The position numbers and the translations under genes were made by a program. The notes under the pieces were generated by a model, which saw only the letters and a program-made list of their open reading frames with translations, ran no database searches and was not told the origin of the DNA. Positions 1-8,274 of a stretch of DNA of 64,000 nucleotides are shown piece after piece (position 1 is the first letter of the stretch; every line of letters begins with the position of its first letter). This DNA is from Sulfurimonas sp. C5 (GTDB taxonomy: Bacteria; Campylobacterota; Campylobacteria; Campylobacterales; Sulfurimonadaceae): positions 744,001 to 808,000 of the forward strand of contig NZ_JARXNQ010000001.1 in assembly GCF_029872055.1 (NCBI RefSeq), given 5' to 3'.

Positions 1-37
1 TTATATATTCTAAAAAAGCTTCTAATTCCCTAGACAT
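1..37 (-). CDS. Partial start of a gene, possibly a Xer-type tyrosine recombinase
   Basis: The reverse strand starts an ATG at 37-35 that overlaps the TAA stop of the upstream lipoprotein gene (TAATG), and the frame stays open to the window edge. Only twelve residues are visible, MSRELEAFLEYI. A short N-terminus with FLEY(I/L) resembles the first helix of XerC/XerD/XerH recombinases (family knowledge), but twelve residues are weak evidence. The stop/start overlap suggests translational coupling with the BamB-like gene. It could equally be an unrelated protein. Confidence 0.4.
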   Translation of the reverse strand, partial: MSRELEAFLEYI

Positions 38-1032
38 TACTCTATTGATATTTTAGTGTCATCCACATAAAAAACTTTGTCACCTACAAATACGAAACCG
101 TCATCAAAACTTGTTTCATACACTTTGTAAGCAAAAGTTTTTTTATCTAATTCTATAAGGTATTCCTCTTTTTCAAGTAAATAGACTTTATCATCGACAC
201 TAATCATCCCTAATATGTGTGCAAACGGCAGTTTGATTTTATTAACTTCCTGTAAGTCAGGTGTCAATGAGATAATATTTCCTTCTTTCGTAGCAATATA
301 AATCATTTTTCCATCATCCACAACACTTCTGATCTCATATTTTTGACGGATCTCTTTTTGTGCAAGAGAGAGGATTTTTGTACTTGTTGCAGCTATGATT
401 TTATTGTCTACCATATTGAAATAGACAACATTATTGAACTGTTCTTGAGATGAAACAATTACAGTTCTCAGACGCTTTTTAAGTGTTGCATTAACAATCA
501 CTATCTTACCATCTAAGGTTGAGAAGATCACAAGATCTTTAAGGAAATAAGGATTAACAATTTTCATATCGACAGCTATAGATTTATTCCCCTGCTCTTT
601 TAACAATAACTCTTTTGTATTTAAATCATATAAAGCCATATCGTTGTTTGCAAATAAAACGGCTAAGGTATTATCCTGTACACTTGCAGCAGCGATAGTA
701 TTTTTCAGATCGATATATTTCGTATTGTTTACATCCTCTTTCGACGTTACACTTACATTTCCGTCAATTGATGCTGAAACGATCCAACCGTTACTCTCAG
801 AGATAACTCTTTTGTCTTCATCAATAGTAACATCAGTGATACCGTCTTTATCTAAAACTTTACGATTATCTAAAAGTGCTACATTGTAAGCTCTGTCAAT
901 CAGATCATCTTCAATGCCGCTTTCTTTATCCCAGTCATCCACTACTACCTGTGGTTTATAAACTTCTTTTGAACTACATCCGCTGAGTAATAATGTTGCA
1001 ACAGCAATTGCTAATAATAGATAGTTTTTCAA
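37..1032 (-). CDS. BamB-like beta-propeller lipoprotein
   Basis: The 331-residue protein begins with a lipoprotein signal peptide and a lipobox LSGC with the modified Cys at residue 19, so it is expected to be membrane anchored in the periplasm. The rest is a series of short beta-rich segments of the type found in PQQ-like propellers, with recurring strands that end in the pattern 'y.id..t'. It directly follows the YfgM-like gene with a 1-nt gap. In E. coli yfgM is also followed by bamB, an outer-membrane protein assembly lipoprotein, and this shared order is the main argument for the name. The sequence itself is divergent, so a generic propeller lipoprotein cannot be excluded. Confidence 0.6.
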   Translation of the reverse strand: MKNYLLLAIAVATLLLSGCSSKEVYKPQVVVDDWDKESGIEDDLIDRAYNVALLDNRKVLDKDGITDVTIDEDKRVISESNGWIVSASIDGNVSVTSKEDVNNTKYIDLKNTIAAASVQDNTLAVLFANNDMALYDLNTKELLLKEQGNKSIAVDMKIVNPYFLKDLVIFSTLDGKIVIVNATLKKRLRTVIVSSQEQFNNVVYFNMVDNKIIAATSTKILSLAQKEIRQKYEIRSVVDDGKMIYIATKEGNIISLTPDLQEVNKIKLPFAHILGMISVDDKVYLLEKEEYLIELDKKTFAYKVYETSFDDGFVFVGDKVFYVDDTKISIE

Positions 1033-1033
1033 A

Positions 1034-1630
1034 CTACTTAACCCCGTAATGCATTAATGACTGAGCAACAACAGCTAAAGGAGATTGTGAAGAGATCATA
1101 CTCAAATTCCCGTGAGCCTCATCTATTTTACCATCATTCATTGCGATAATAGCCAGTTCTACCAATGCTAAGTCTTTATAAATTGCATCTTGTTGTTTTG
1201 CATATTTTTCTAAAAGTTTTGGATCGTTTTTTAACTCTGCAGCTTCATATTTTGCCATGTCACCAATCAATAACGCTTTAGAACCTTTTAACGTTTCAAG
1301 GTCTTGAACATTTTGAGTTGTAATAGCTTGAGAATACAACCACACATCATGTAATTCTGGGCTTAATGACTTTAATCTTGCAAGTGTTGCAGGGTTTGAA
1401 GCATTCTTTTGTAACTCTTGTAACGTAGCATTTGCAGCATCAATAGTATTTTGTTTGTTTATACTGTAAGTAATATCAGCAGCTACAAGCAGTACAACAG
1501 CAATTACTGAACCTATTAACGGCTTTTTATATTTTTTAATAAATTTTTCCGTCACTACCGCTTTTTCGAAGAACTTCTCTTCAGAATTCAGCTCTTCTTT
1601 TACCATATCTATATTGTTTTTTAAGCTCAA
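1034..1630 (-). CDS. YfgM-like membrane-anchored TPR-type protein
   Basis: The protein has 198 residues: a charged cytoplasmic N-terminus of about 35 residues, one transmembrane segment (about residues 37-56) and a helical periplasmic region rich in Ala/Leu. This is the architecture of YfgM/RcsF-associated TPR-like proteins that act as an ancillary subunit of the SecYEG translocon (family knowledge). The start codon is TTG at 1630-1628, preceded by AAAGGG with suitable spacing; no better ATG lies in frame. It is followed by a BamB-like lipoprotein, as in enterobacteria. The assignment comes from architecture and gene order, because the sequence is not strongly conserved. Confidence 0.55.
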   Translation of the reverse strand: MSLKNNIDMVKEELNSEEKFFEKAVVTEKFIKKYKKPLIGSVIAVVLLVAADITYSINKQNTIDAANATLQELQKNASNPATLARLKSLSPELHDVWLYSQAITTQNVQDLETLKGSKALLIGDMAKYEAAELKNDPKLLEKYAKQQDAIYKDLALVELAIIAMNDGKIDEAHGNLSMISSQSPLAVVAQSLMHYGVK

Positions 1631-1795
1631 GGAACATCCCTTTATTTCGAAAGTTTAAAATATTATCGCATAGTTTGTTAAATGTTTATTATATGGTAAA
1701 TGATTTTTTTAATTCGAAAGCGTCATCTTCGCTAGAATTCTTAATACTGGCATAAATAATGTATCGTAAATTTCTAGAGAAGAAAAACTATAGTA

Positions 1796-1808
1796 GTAAC
1801 TAAGTTAC
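1796..1808. promoter_or_regulatory. Promoter region of the alanine dehydrogenase gene with a small inverted repeat
   Basis: The inverted repeat GTAAC-TAA-GTTAC at 1796-1808 overlaps a -10-like hexamer TACAAT at 1806-1811. The ATG follows at 1842 behind AAGGAG. A palindrome sitting on a -10 element would suit a repressor site, but the regulator is unknown. Confidence 0.35.
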
Positions 1809-1841
1809 AATACTTAAGATCTAAATACTAAGGAGATACAG

Positions 1842-2939
1842 ATGAATATCGGTATACCAAAAGAGATTAAAAAAGATGAATATAGAGTTAGTATTACACC
1901 AAATGGAGCTGCTGAACTTATAGCTCAAGGGCATAACGTATATGTACAGTCAACAGCAGGAGAAGGAAGCGGTTTTAGTGATAAAGAGTATATAGATGTT
2001 GGAGCTTCACTTTTATTGGATGTTGCTGAAATATATGAAATAGCCGAAATCATTGTTAAAGTAAAAGAACCTATAGAATCTGAATATCATTTATATAAAA
2101 AGGGACAAACGCTTTTTACATATTTACATCTTGCAGCAGATAAAAAACTGACTCTCTTTTTATTAGAAAAGAAAATTCGTGCCTTTTCCTATGAAACATT
2201 GCTTGTCGATGGAAAATTACCTTTACTTGAGCCTATGAGTGAAGTAGCAGGGAAAATGGCCTCATTGATGGGCGCTGTTCATCTTGGAAAATATCAAGGT
2301 GGCTCAGGTTTACTTGCAGGCGGTGTTGTGGGCACACAAAGAGCAAAAGTTATGGTACTCGGCGGTGGTATAGCTGGGACATGCGCTGCGCAAGTTGCAG
2401 CAGGTCTTGGCGCTGATGTAACAATTTTTGACATTAACTTAGAACGCTTACGCTATCTTGATACCGTCCTTCCTGCAAATGTTGCAACTATGTATAGTTC
2501 GAGTGAAAATATTCGTGCCCTTTTGCCTCAAACTGATATAGTGATCGGAACTGTATTAATACCTGGAGCAAAAGCACCAAAACTCATTACAAAAGAGATG
2601 TTAAAACTTATGAAAAAAGGGAGTGTATTAGTAGATGTTTCTATCGATCAGGGAGGGTGCTTTGAGACTTCGCATCCAACAACCCATACTGAACCTACAT
2701 TTACACAAGAAGGGATCGTTCATTATTGTGTAGCCAATATGCCAGGAGCTTATCCTCGTACTTCGACATTTGCCTTAACGAATGCAACTTTACCATATGT
2801 AAAAGTACTGGCAAAGTATGGAGCTCAAAAAGTTTGTCAGGAATTGCCAGTGATGAGAAGTTCATTAAATACATATGACGGAACTTTATATAATGAAGCT
2901 GTTGGGCAAGCGCATGGAATTGCAAGTTCCAATATGTAG
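1842..2939 (+). CDS. ald: Alanine dehydrogenase
   Basis: This 365-residue enzyme interconverts L-alanine and pyruvate plus ammonium with NAD(H). It opens with MNIGIPKEIKKDEYRVSITP, the conserved start of the AlaDH/PNT family, with the RVSITP substrate-site region. The nucleotide-binding segment is at about residues 168-195, VMVLGGGIAGTCAA, and DVSIDQGGCFETS is a further family hallmark. The length matches the usual 360-375. A strong AAGGAG ribosome site precedes the ATG. It stands alone behind its own promoter, 65 nt before gatC. In this window it could either assimilate ammonium made by the nitrate pathway or release it from alanine; the sequence does not decide which. Confidence 0.95.
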   Translation: MNIGIPKEIKKDEYRVSITPNGAAELIAQGHNVYVQSTAGEGSGFSDKEYIDVGASLLLDVAEIYEIAEIIVKVKEPIESEYHLYKKGQTLFTYLHLAADKKLTLFLLEKKIRAFSYETLLVDGKLPLLEPMSEVAGKMASLMGAVHLGKYQGGSGLLAGGVVGTQRAKVMVLGGGIAGTCAAQVAAGLGADVTIFDINLERLRYLDTVLPANVATMYSSSENIRALLPQTDIVIGTVLIPGAKAPKLITKEMLKLMKKGSVLVDVSIDQGGCFETSHPTTHTEPTFTQEGIVHYCVANMPGAYPRTSTFALTNATLPYVKVLAKYGAQKVCQELPVMRSSLNTYDGTLYNEAVGQAHGIASSNM

Positions 2940-3003
2940 TTATTTTAATAAATTAAGTTTTATATGATAAAATTTAAAAAATTATAATAACTTAGGATAT
3001 TTA

Positions 3004-3294
3004 ATGCAGGTTGATGATAAATTATTAAGCAGATTAGAAAAATTATCTTATTTAAAAGTTGCAGATGAAAAACGTGCAGAGATTGTTGAACAATTATCTG
3101 AAATCGTAAATTTTGTTGACAACTTAGGAGAACTTGACACAGCAGGTGTAGACTCAGCATTTGCAATGAATGAAAATTCAACACCGCTAAGAGAAGATGT
3201 ACCATCATGTGAAACAGCAATTAATGATGATATTTTACGTCATGCTCCTAATGCATCAGAACACTTCTTCATAGTACCAAAAATTATCGAGTAA
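3004..3294 (+). CDS. gatC: Aspartyl/glutamyl-tRNA(Asn/Gln) amidotransferase subunit C
   Basis: The 96-residue protein is the small C subunit of the GatCAB amidotransferase, which converts misacylated Glu-tRNA(Gln) and Asp-tRNA(Asn) to the correct amides. The family pattern is visible: an N-terminal helix 'LLSRLEKLSYLKV', then 'QLSEIVNFVDNLGELDT', and the C-terminal 'PLREDVPS' motif that wraps round GatA. gatA and gatB are not in the window, so the genes are scattered as in many Campylobacterota. The next gene starts 3 nt downstream, so it is probably cotranscribed with the ArsC-like gene and pilT. Confidence 0.92.
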   Translation: MQVDDKLLSRLEKLSYLKVADEKRAEIVEQLSEIVNFVDNLGELDTAGVDSAFAMNENSTPLREDVPSCETAINDDILRHAPNASEHFFIVPKIIE

Positions 3295-3297
3295 TCT

Positions 3298-3639
3298 ATG
3301 ATTAAAGTCTATGGTATTAAAAACTGTGATAGTGTCAAAAAAGCTTTATCATTTTTCAAAAAACATGATTTAGCCTATGAACTTTTTGACTTTAAAGTGG
3401 AATCTTTACCATGTGAGAAAATAGACCGTTGGATAGAACATGTCTCAATTAAAGATCTATTTAACTCAAGAAGTACGACTTATAGAAACTTAAAGTTAAA
3501 AGAGTTAAACTTAGATGAAAATGGTCAAAAAGAGTGGTTGTGTAAAGAAAACCTACTTATAAAAAGACCAGTCATTGAATTTAATGATCAAGTTTTGGTC
3601 GGTTTTAATGAGGAAAATTATCAAAGGAGTTTTCTATGA
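3298..3639 (+). CDS. ArsC/Spx/YffB-family thioredoxin-fold protein
   Basis: The 113-residue protein starts MIKVYGIKNCDSVKKALSFF, the thioredoxin-like first strand and helix of the ArsC/Spx superfamily, with a single conserved Cys at position 10 (no CXXC). The C-terminal part, 'LLIKRPVIEFNDQVLVGFNEE', is the second hallmark. Such monothiol members (YffB-like) are of unknown function; arsenate reductase activity cannot be inferred without the arsenate-binding arginines. The gene is packed between gatC (3 nt gap) and pilT (4-nt overlap). Confidence 0.8.
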   Translation: MIKVYGIKNCDSVKKALSFFKKHDLAYELFDFKVESLPCEKIDRWIEHVSIKDLFNSRSTTYRNLKLKELNLDENGQKEWLCKENLLIKRPVIEFNDQVLVGFNEENYQRSFL

Positions 3640-4727
3640 GTGAAGAAAGTACATCAAAAGGTCAAAAGCTAGATATTAAAAAGCTTTTAAAAAGTGTTAT
3701 GGCCTTTAAGTCATCTGACTTACACCTTGTTGTAGGAAGTGAACCGCAAATCAGGATTGACAAAGAGCTAAGAGCGCTTAACCTTCCTGTACTATCACAT
3801 GAAGATGTTGAAGAGATGGCATATTCTCTTATAGAAGACAAACAAAAGAAAGACTTTGAAGAACATAATGAACTCGACTTCTCTTTTGAATTAAAAGACA
3901 TCGGTCGTTTTCGTGCCAATTACTATCGTACAATTTATGGTATTGGTTGTGCCTTTCGTATGATTCCTATCGAAATTCCTTCACTTGAAGAGTATGGAAA
4001 TCCTCCTATTTTTAAAGAGCTTGTAAAAAAAGAAAAAGGTCTTATTCTTGTCACTGGTCCTACAGGTTCGGGTAAATCAACAACACTTGCATCAATGCTT
4101 CACGAAATCAACTTGACTGAACGCCGTCACATCATTACGATCGAAGATCCTGTTGAGTTCGTGCATACAAACATCAAATCTCTTTTCTCACAAAGGGATG
4201 TTGGAAGTAATACTAAATCATTTGCTACTGCACTAAAATATGCACTTCGTCAAGACCCTGACGTTATCCTTATCGGGGAGATGAGGGATGCTGAAACTAT
4301 CGGTGCGGCATTAACGGCTGCAGAAACAGGTCACTTGGTTTTCGGAACACTCCATACCAATTCTGCTCCAAGTACAATCAACCGTATTATCGATGTATTT
4401 GCCGGAGAAGAACAAGCACAAGTAAGAGCACAGCTTGCTTCATCACTTGTTGCCGTTATCTCACAAACACTAATCCCTAGAGTCGGTGGCGGTAAAGTAG
4501 CTACACAAGAGGTTATGATATCAAACCCTGCGATCTCTAACCTAATCCGTGAAGACAAAGTACACCAAATTTATTCACAAATGCAATTGAACCAAGGTGA
4601 AACAGCTATGACTACACAAACTCAACAGCTTCTTCACCTTTTACAGAAAAAAACTATTTCAAAAGAGAATGCTCTGAAAAACTCTAACAGACCGGAAGAG
4701 TTAATGAAAGTTATCGCAAATCTTTAA
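3636..4727 (+). CDS. pilT: PilT-type twitching motility / pilus retraction ATPase
   Basis: This is a 363-residue hexameric ATPase expected to power retraction of type IV pili at the inner membrane. An N-terminal PAS-like region comes first, followed by the RecA-like core. The core has Walker A GPTGSGKST at residues 141-149, the Asp box 'ITIEDPVEF', Walker B 'DPDVILIGEMRD' and the His box 'GHLVFGTLHTNSA'. The length is typical of PilT (about 345-370). The start overlaps the preceding stop by 4 nt and has an AAGGAG ribosome site. No other pilus genes are in the window. Being last in the gatC run, it is followed by a perfect inverted repeat at 4749-4772. PilU or another PilT paralogue is possible. 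Confidence 0.9.
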   Translation: MSEESTSKGQKLDIKKLLKSVMAFKSSDLHLVVGSEPQIRIDKELRALNLPVLSHEDVEEMAYSLIEDKQKKDFEEHNELDFSFELKDIGRFRANYYRTIYGIGCAFRMIPIEIPSLEEYGNPPIFKELVKKEKGLILVTGPTGSGKSTTLASMLHEINLTERRHIITIEDPVEFVHTNIKSLFSQRDVGSNTKSFATALKYALRQDPDVILIGEMRDAETIGAALTAAETGHLVFGTLHTNSAPSTINRIIDVFAGEEQAQVRAQLASSLVAVISQTLIPRVGGGKVATQEVMISNPAISNLIREDKVHQIYSQMQLNQGETAMTTQTQQLLHLLQKKTISKENALKNSNRPEELMKVIANL

Positions 4728-4748
4728 AACCTTCCCTTCTTTCTTAAG

Positions 4749-4772
4749 TATGAAACTCTTTTGAGTTTCATA
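4749..4772 (+). terminator. Perfect 10-bp hairpin after pilT
   Basis: TATGAAACTC-TTTT-GAGTTTCATA forms an exact stem of ten pairs with a four-base loop, 22 nt after the pilT stop. It lacks a clean following U-run (ATAAAATACA), so it may be a weak terminator, an mRNA-stabilising hairpin or a protein site. Confidence 0.45.
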
Positions 4773-4825
4773 ATAAAATACAACATTTTTACCTCTTATT
4801 TCCCATTAAGTATACAAGAGTTACA

Positions 4826-6052
4826 ATGATTATTATGAACTACAAACTAAATTTGAGAGAAGTTACATATGCACTTTCAACTGCATTAGACTTTGTTGGT
4901 ATTGATGACATTTTTCACGGTAAAAGAGTTGCTTATATGGCTGCGGAAGTTTTAAAAGAGCTCAAAGTGCCACAGGAAAAGATTGATTACATTATTTATG
5001 CCGGAATGTTGCATGATTGTGGTGTTTCTTCTACTGATGTGCATTCTCACCTTGTTACGGAATTAGACTGGGACAACGCACAAGTACATGCTATTGCAGG
5101 TGAAGAACTCTTAAATAAAGTAAGTGTATTTCAAAAATATGCAACTATTGTACGTTATCATCATACACATTGGGATGCCCTGCCAACTCATTTGACAGAA
5201 GAGGAAAAAGAGCTTTCAAATCTTATTTATCTGGTAGATCGTGTAGATGCTCTAAGGGCTCAATTAAAAACATCATCTTCACAAACTTTTGAAACAATTA
5301 GAGAAACAATTCAGAAATATCGCGGTACCATGTTTTCTCCAAAATATGCAGATACTTTTCTAAAGATATCTCAACATCCTTCGTTTTGGTTCTATTTGGA
5401 AGCGGATGCTTCAGAAGAATATTTTACTGAATGGATCAAACATGGTATTAATGAATTTTTTAATTTTGAATCTTTAAAAGAGATTTCACTCATGTTTTCC
5501 GCTGTTGTTGATGCAAAGAGTGAGTTTACATCTGAACACTCTATGGGAGTAAGTCATCTTGCCAGATATATAGCTGAATTAATGGAACTTCCGCTAGATG
5601 TTTGTGAAAAGATTGAACTTGCCGGATTACTCCATGATCTTGGAAAACTTCGTATTGCAGATGAGATTTTAAATAAACCTGCAAAACTCAATGTCGATGA
5701 GAGATTAAAAATGAATCGGCACGGCTTTGATTCATATATTATATTACGGAAAATAGAAGGATTCAAAGAGATTGCATATATAGCTTCTCTACATCATGAA
5801 ACACTGGATGCGCAGGGTTATCCTTATAATTTATCAAAAGATAAAATTCCATTAGAAGCCCGTATTATTACCGTAGCCGATATTTTTCAAGCATTGGTAC
5901 AAAACAGACCTTATCGTGGAGGTTTAGATAAAGATGAGGCTTTTGCTATTTTAATAGATATGCAGAAAAAAGGAAAACTTGATGCAACTGTAATGAAGTT
6001 TTTAGAAGAACACTTAGAAGTATGTTATCAAAAAGCTCTTGCAAAAAGTTAG
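4826..6052 (+). CDS. Tandem HD / HD-GYP domain protein, probable cyclic-di-GMP phosphodiesterase
   Basis: The 408-residue cytoplasmic protein contains two metal-dependent phosphohydrolase domains. The N-terminal one has HD at residues 63-64 (MLHDCG) and a second His cluster 'RYHHTHWDALP'. The C-terminal one is an HD-GYP domain: HD at 270-271 (LLHDLGKLRI), HHE at 323-325, GYP at 331-333 and 'RPYRGG' near the end. HD-GYP proteins hydrolyse cyclic-di-GMP (family knowledge). There is no receiver or sensor domain, so the N-terminal HD half may be the input or a second catalytic unit. Translation starts at ATG 4826; the ATG at 4835 is an alternative. The end overlaps the convergent MidA-like gene by 4 nt. 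Confidence 0.85.
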   Translation: MIIMNYKLNLREVTYALSTALDFVGIDDIFHGKRVAYMAAEVLKELKVPQEKIDYIIYAGMLHDCGVSSTDVHSHLVTELDWDNAQVHAIAGEELLNKVSVFQKYATIVRYHHTHWDALPTHLTEEEKELSNLIYLVDRVDALRAQLKTSSSQTFETIRETIQKYRGTMFSPKYADTFLKISQHPSFWFYLEADASEEYFTEWIKHGINEFFNFESLKEISLMFSAVVDAKSEFTSEHSMGVSHLARYIAELMELPLDVCEKIELAGLLHDLGKLRIADEILNKPAKLNVDERLKMNRHGFDSYIILRKIEGFKEIAYIASLHHETLDAQGYPYNLSKDKIPLEARIITVADIFQALVQNRPYRGGLDKDEAFAILIDMQKKGKLDATVMKFLEEHLEVCYQKALAKS

Positions 6053-7041
6053 TTATTTTTCCTAAATCTAATCATTTTAAATCTTTCACCCATCAGATTT
6101 GGCATGATTAACATTTTTACTTTTTCTAGCTCTTGTTTATAGATTTTTTCATCTGCATTTTTTTGCAGGATCTCTAACAATTCTAAAATACCCATATCAA
6201 CAAGAGAAACCATTTGAGGAACACATTCAATGAACTCTACACCTGCTTCTTGATAAGCATCTTTCACATGTTCAAAAGTAACATCGTAAGTAATATCTGA
6301 AGTTCCAAAAAGTGCATCACGGTCTAAATTGTCTTCAAAAAACGGAAATACTTCATGTTTTGCGTAAATACGAAGTGAAAAATCCGGACGTGCCTGCATT
6401 TCCCCGTAATCAAAACTCATAAATTCAAACTTCTCAGCTGCATTTGCCATCTCTTTGGCAAACTCTTCATAACCAACTGCAATCTCACCTTTTTCTTTAT
6501 GATATTTAGCAGCTTTTTCACTAACCCATTCATTTTTTACATCAAAATTGATCTTGTGTCCGTCAACACGTGCAGTATCACCTTTGAAGAAAAGTTCACA
6601 AGGAAAAGCATCAAAAATTTCATTTGCAATAAAAAATGCACTTTGACATTTTAGTTCAGATAAAGATTTATAATGCGTTAGCTTTATAACATCTCCAAAG
6701 CTCTCTTGAAAATAGTTACGTTGTTGTTCTTGCAAGGCATCAAAACGCTCAACAATTACAAAATTTAAACTAGCAAGCAATTCAGGTCTAAGTGTATACA
6801 AGAACTCACATACATCTGCTAAAAAATAACCATGATGTGCACCAATCTCACATACTATGCCATCAGGTTCTAAAAAACCTTCATCTACTAATGATATGAT
6901 GTGCTTAGCTATTGTCCCGCCGAAAAACTTGCTTGCGCTGACGGCTGTATAAAAATCACCCTCTTTACCTATATTTTTATATGTTGCATAATAGCCGTTT
7001 TTTCCATAAAGCCATTCACCCATATACTCGCTAAATTTCAT
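6049..7041 (-). CDS. MidA/NDUFAF7-family SAM-dependent methyltransferase
   Basis: The 330-residue protein has the DUF185/MidA signature: an N-terminal 'FSEYMGEWLYGKNGYY' followed by 'KEGDFYTAVSASKFFGG', then the SAM-binding loop VCEIGAHHGYFLADV. In mitochondria the homologue NDUFAF7 methylates an arginine of complex I subunit NDUFS2; the bacterial role is less clear. The normal GxGxG of the SAM loop is replaced by GAHHG, and the same loop would normally read 'ELGPGRGTL' in well-studied members. It starts immediately after the TolC-like stop (7042), so it is the last gene of the five-gene run beginning at 11989. Confidence 0.82.
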   Translation of the reverse strand: MKFSEYMGEWLYGKNGYYATYKNIGKEGDFYTAVSASKFFGGTIAKHIISLVDEGFLEPDGIVCEIGAHHGYFLADVCEFLYTLRPELLASLNFVIVERFDALQEQQRNYFQESFGDVIKLTHYKSLSELKCQSAFFIANEIFDAFPCELFFKGDTARVDGHKINFDVKNEWVSEKAAKYHKEKGEIAVGYEEFAKEMANAAEKFEFMSFDYGEMQARPDFSLRIYAKHEVFPFFEDNLDRDALFGTSDITYDVTFEHVKDAYQEAGVEFIECVPQMVSLVDMGILELLEILQKNADEKIYKQELEKVKMLIMPNLMGERFKMIRFRKNN

Positions 7042-8274
7042 CTATTCCCCATTATTTACATACATTTCATACAATGCTAACAATTCCAACTGTTTATCTA
7101 TTTCATATACTTTTGCATCTATTTTTTGAATCTCTAAAGAGTTTTGCAGGTTCTCAACATCATATTCTGTTTTATAACCAGCATCATATAAATCTTGTGT
7201 ATCTGATAATAATTTTGTATAAAGTTCTACATTCTCTTTACTTAAACTGATTTTTTTATCAAGATTGTCCAAATTACGAAATACTTGTTCAAAAAGTTTT
7301 GTAAGTTCAAGCTGTTTATCTACTTTTACAACTTGTGATTTCAGATAATCGTATTTAATAGATTCTATATCATTAAACATATTGATATCTAACGGCATAG
7401 AAGCACTTATACCATAATCATAGTAATTTATTTCCCTTGAACTATCACGTAAAGTTCCTGCTATATAGAACTTTTGACCTTCACTTTTTTGCCAGTTATA
7501 TCCGGCAGTAAAATTCACTTTTGGAAGATATTTTGCAATAGTAACATTCTTATAATATCTGTCTTTTTCTATTTGTGCATCAGTCTGTTTTAGTACAATA
7601 TTATTTTTTAGGAACTCTTCTTGTTTGATCAATTCCAAATGAGGGATAGGTGCCTCTTTATAGTCTAGATCACTTAAAACCTGGAACTGTGCAACAAGTT
7701 TCTCTTTTACATTTTGAATATCAAACAGTGCCTGCTTAACAAGATTTCTTTGATATATAGCATCATCTAAAAAACCAGAATCAAGTCTACCGCTTAAATA
7801 TTCCTCTTTTTTCTGCTCAAGGTTTATATCTGCATTCTTAATTTGTAAAATCTGACGTTTCTCTTGCAATTCACTCTTTTTTAACTGCATTAAAATAGAA
7901 ACTGTATCTTTAATCATCTTTCTTTTTGCTACATCTATTGTATAGTCGTTATACAGACGCATTGCATTAGCGTATTTAATACCGTAGTAGATGCCTCCAC
8001 TTTGAAAAATAGGTTGATTCATTTTAATAGCAGCAGATTGATTAGTCTGTTCTGTAATATTCGGATTACTTTTAGAGTAACTGTAATTTAATTCAATAGG
8101 TGCAATCCAAGTATCTCTTAACTTAGAACTCTCGGCATTATTTTTTTCATAATCATAATCAAACTGCTTCTTTTTGAGATCAGATAAGTACACATCTAAA
8201 GAAGCATTATTTTCATTTGCTAGTAAGCTAGAGCTTACTAACAGCAGACTCAAGAGCGTTAAAACCTTCATCAA
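7042..8274 (-). CDS. TolC-family outer-membrane efflux protein
   Basis: The 410-residue protein has a Sec signal peptide (hydrophobic core to about residue 18, cleavage near LLANE), then long heptad-rich helices with the internal duplication typical of TolC-like channels. Examples are 'QSAAIKMNQPIFQSGGIYYGIKYANA' in the first half and 'YGISASMPLDINMFNDIESIKYDYLKSQ' in the second. It would form the outer-membrane duct of an efflux or type I export assembly. Its start lies 47 nt inside the end of argD, an unusually long overlap, yet the signal peptide begins at this ATG. A membrane-fusion protein gene lies upstream in the same run (11186-11989), but no inner-membrane pump is nearby. Confidence 0.85.
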   Translation of the reverse strand: MMKVLTLLSLLLVSSSLLANENNASLDVYLSDLKKKQFDYDYEKNNAESSKLRDTWIAPIELNYSYSKSNPNITEQTNQSAAIKMNQPIFQSGGIYYGIKYANAMRLYNDYTIDVAKRKMIKDTVSILMQLKKSELQEKRQILQIKNADINLEQKKEEYLSGRLDSGFLDDAIYQRNLVKQALFDIQNVKEKLVAQFQVLSDLDYKEAPIPHLELIKQEEFLKNNIVLKQTDAQIEKDRYYKNVTIAKYLPKVNFTAGYNWQKSEGQKFYIAGTLRDSSREINYYDYGISASMPLDINMFNDIESIKYDYLKSQVVKVDKQLELTKLFEQVFRNLDNLDKKISLSKENVELYTKLLSDTQDLYDAGYKTEYDVENLQNSLEIQKIDAKVYEIDKQLELLALYEMYVNNGE

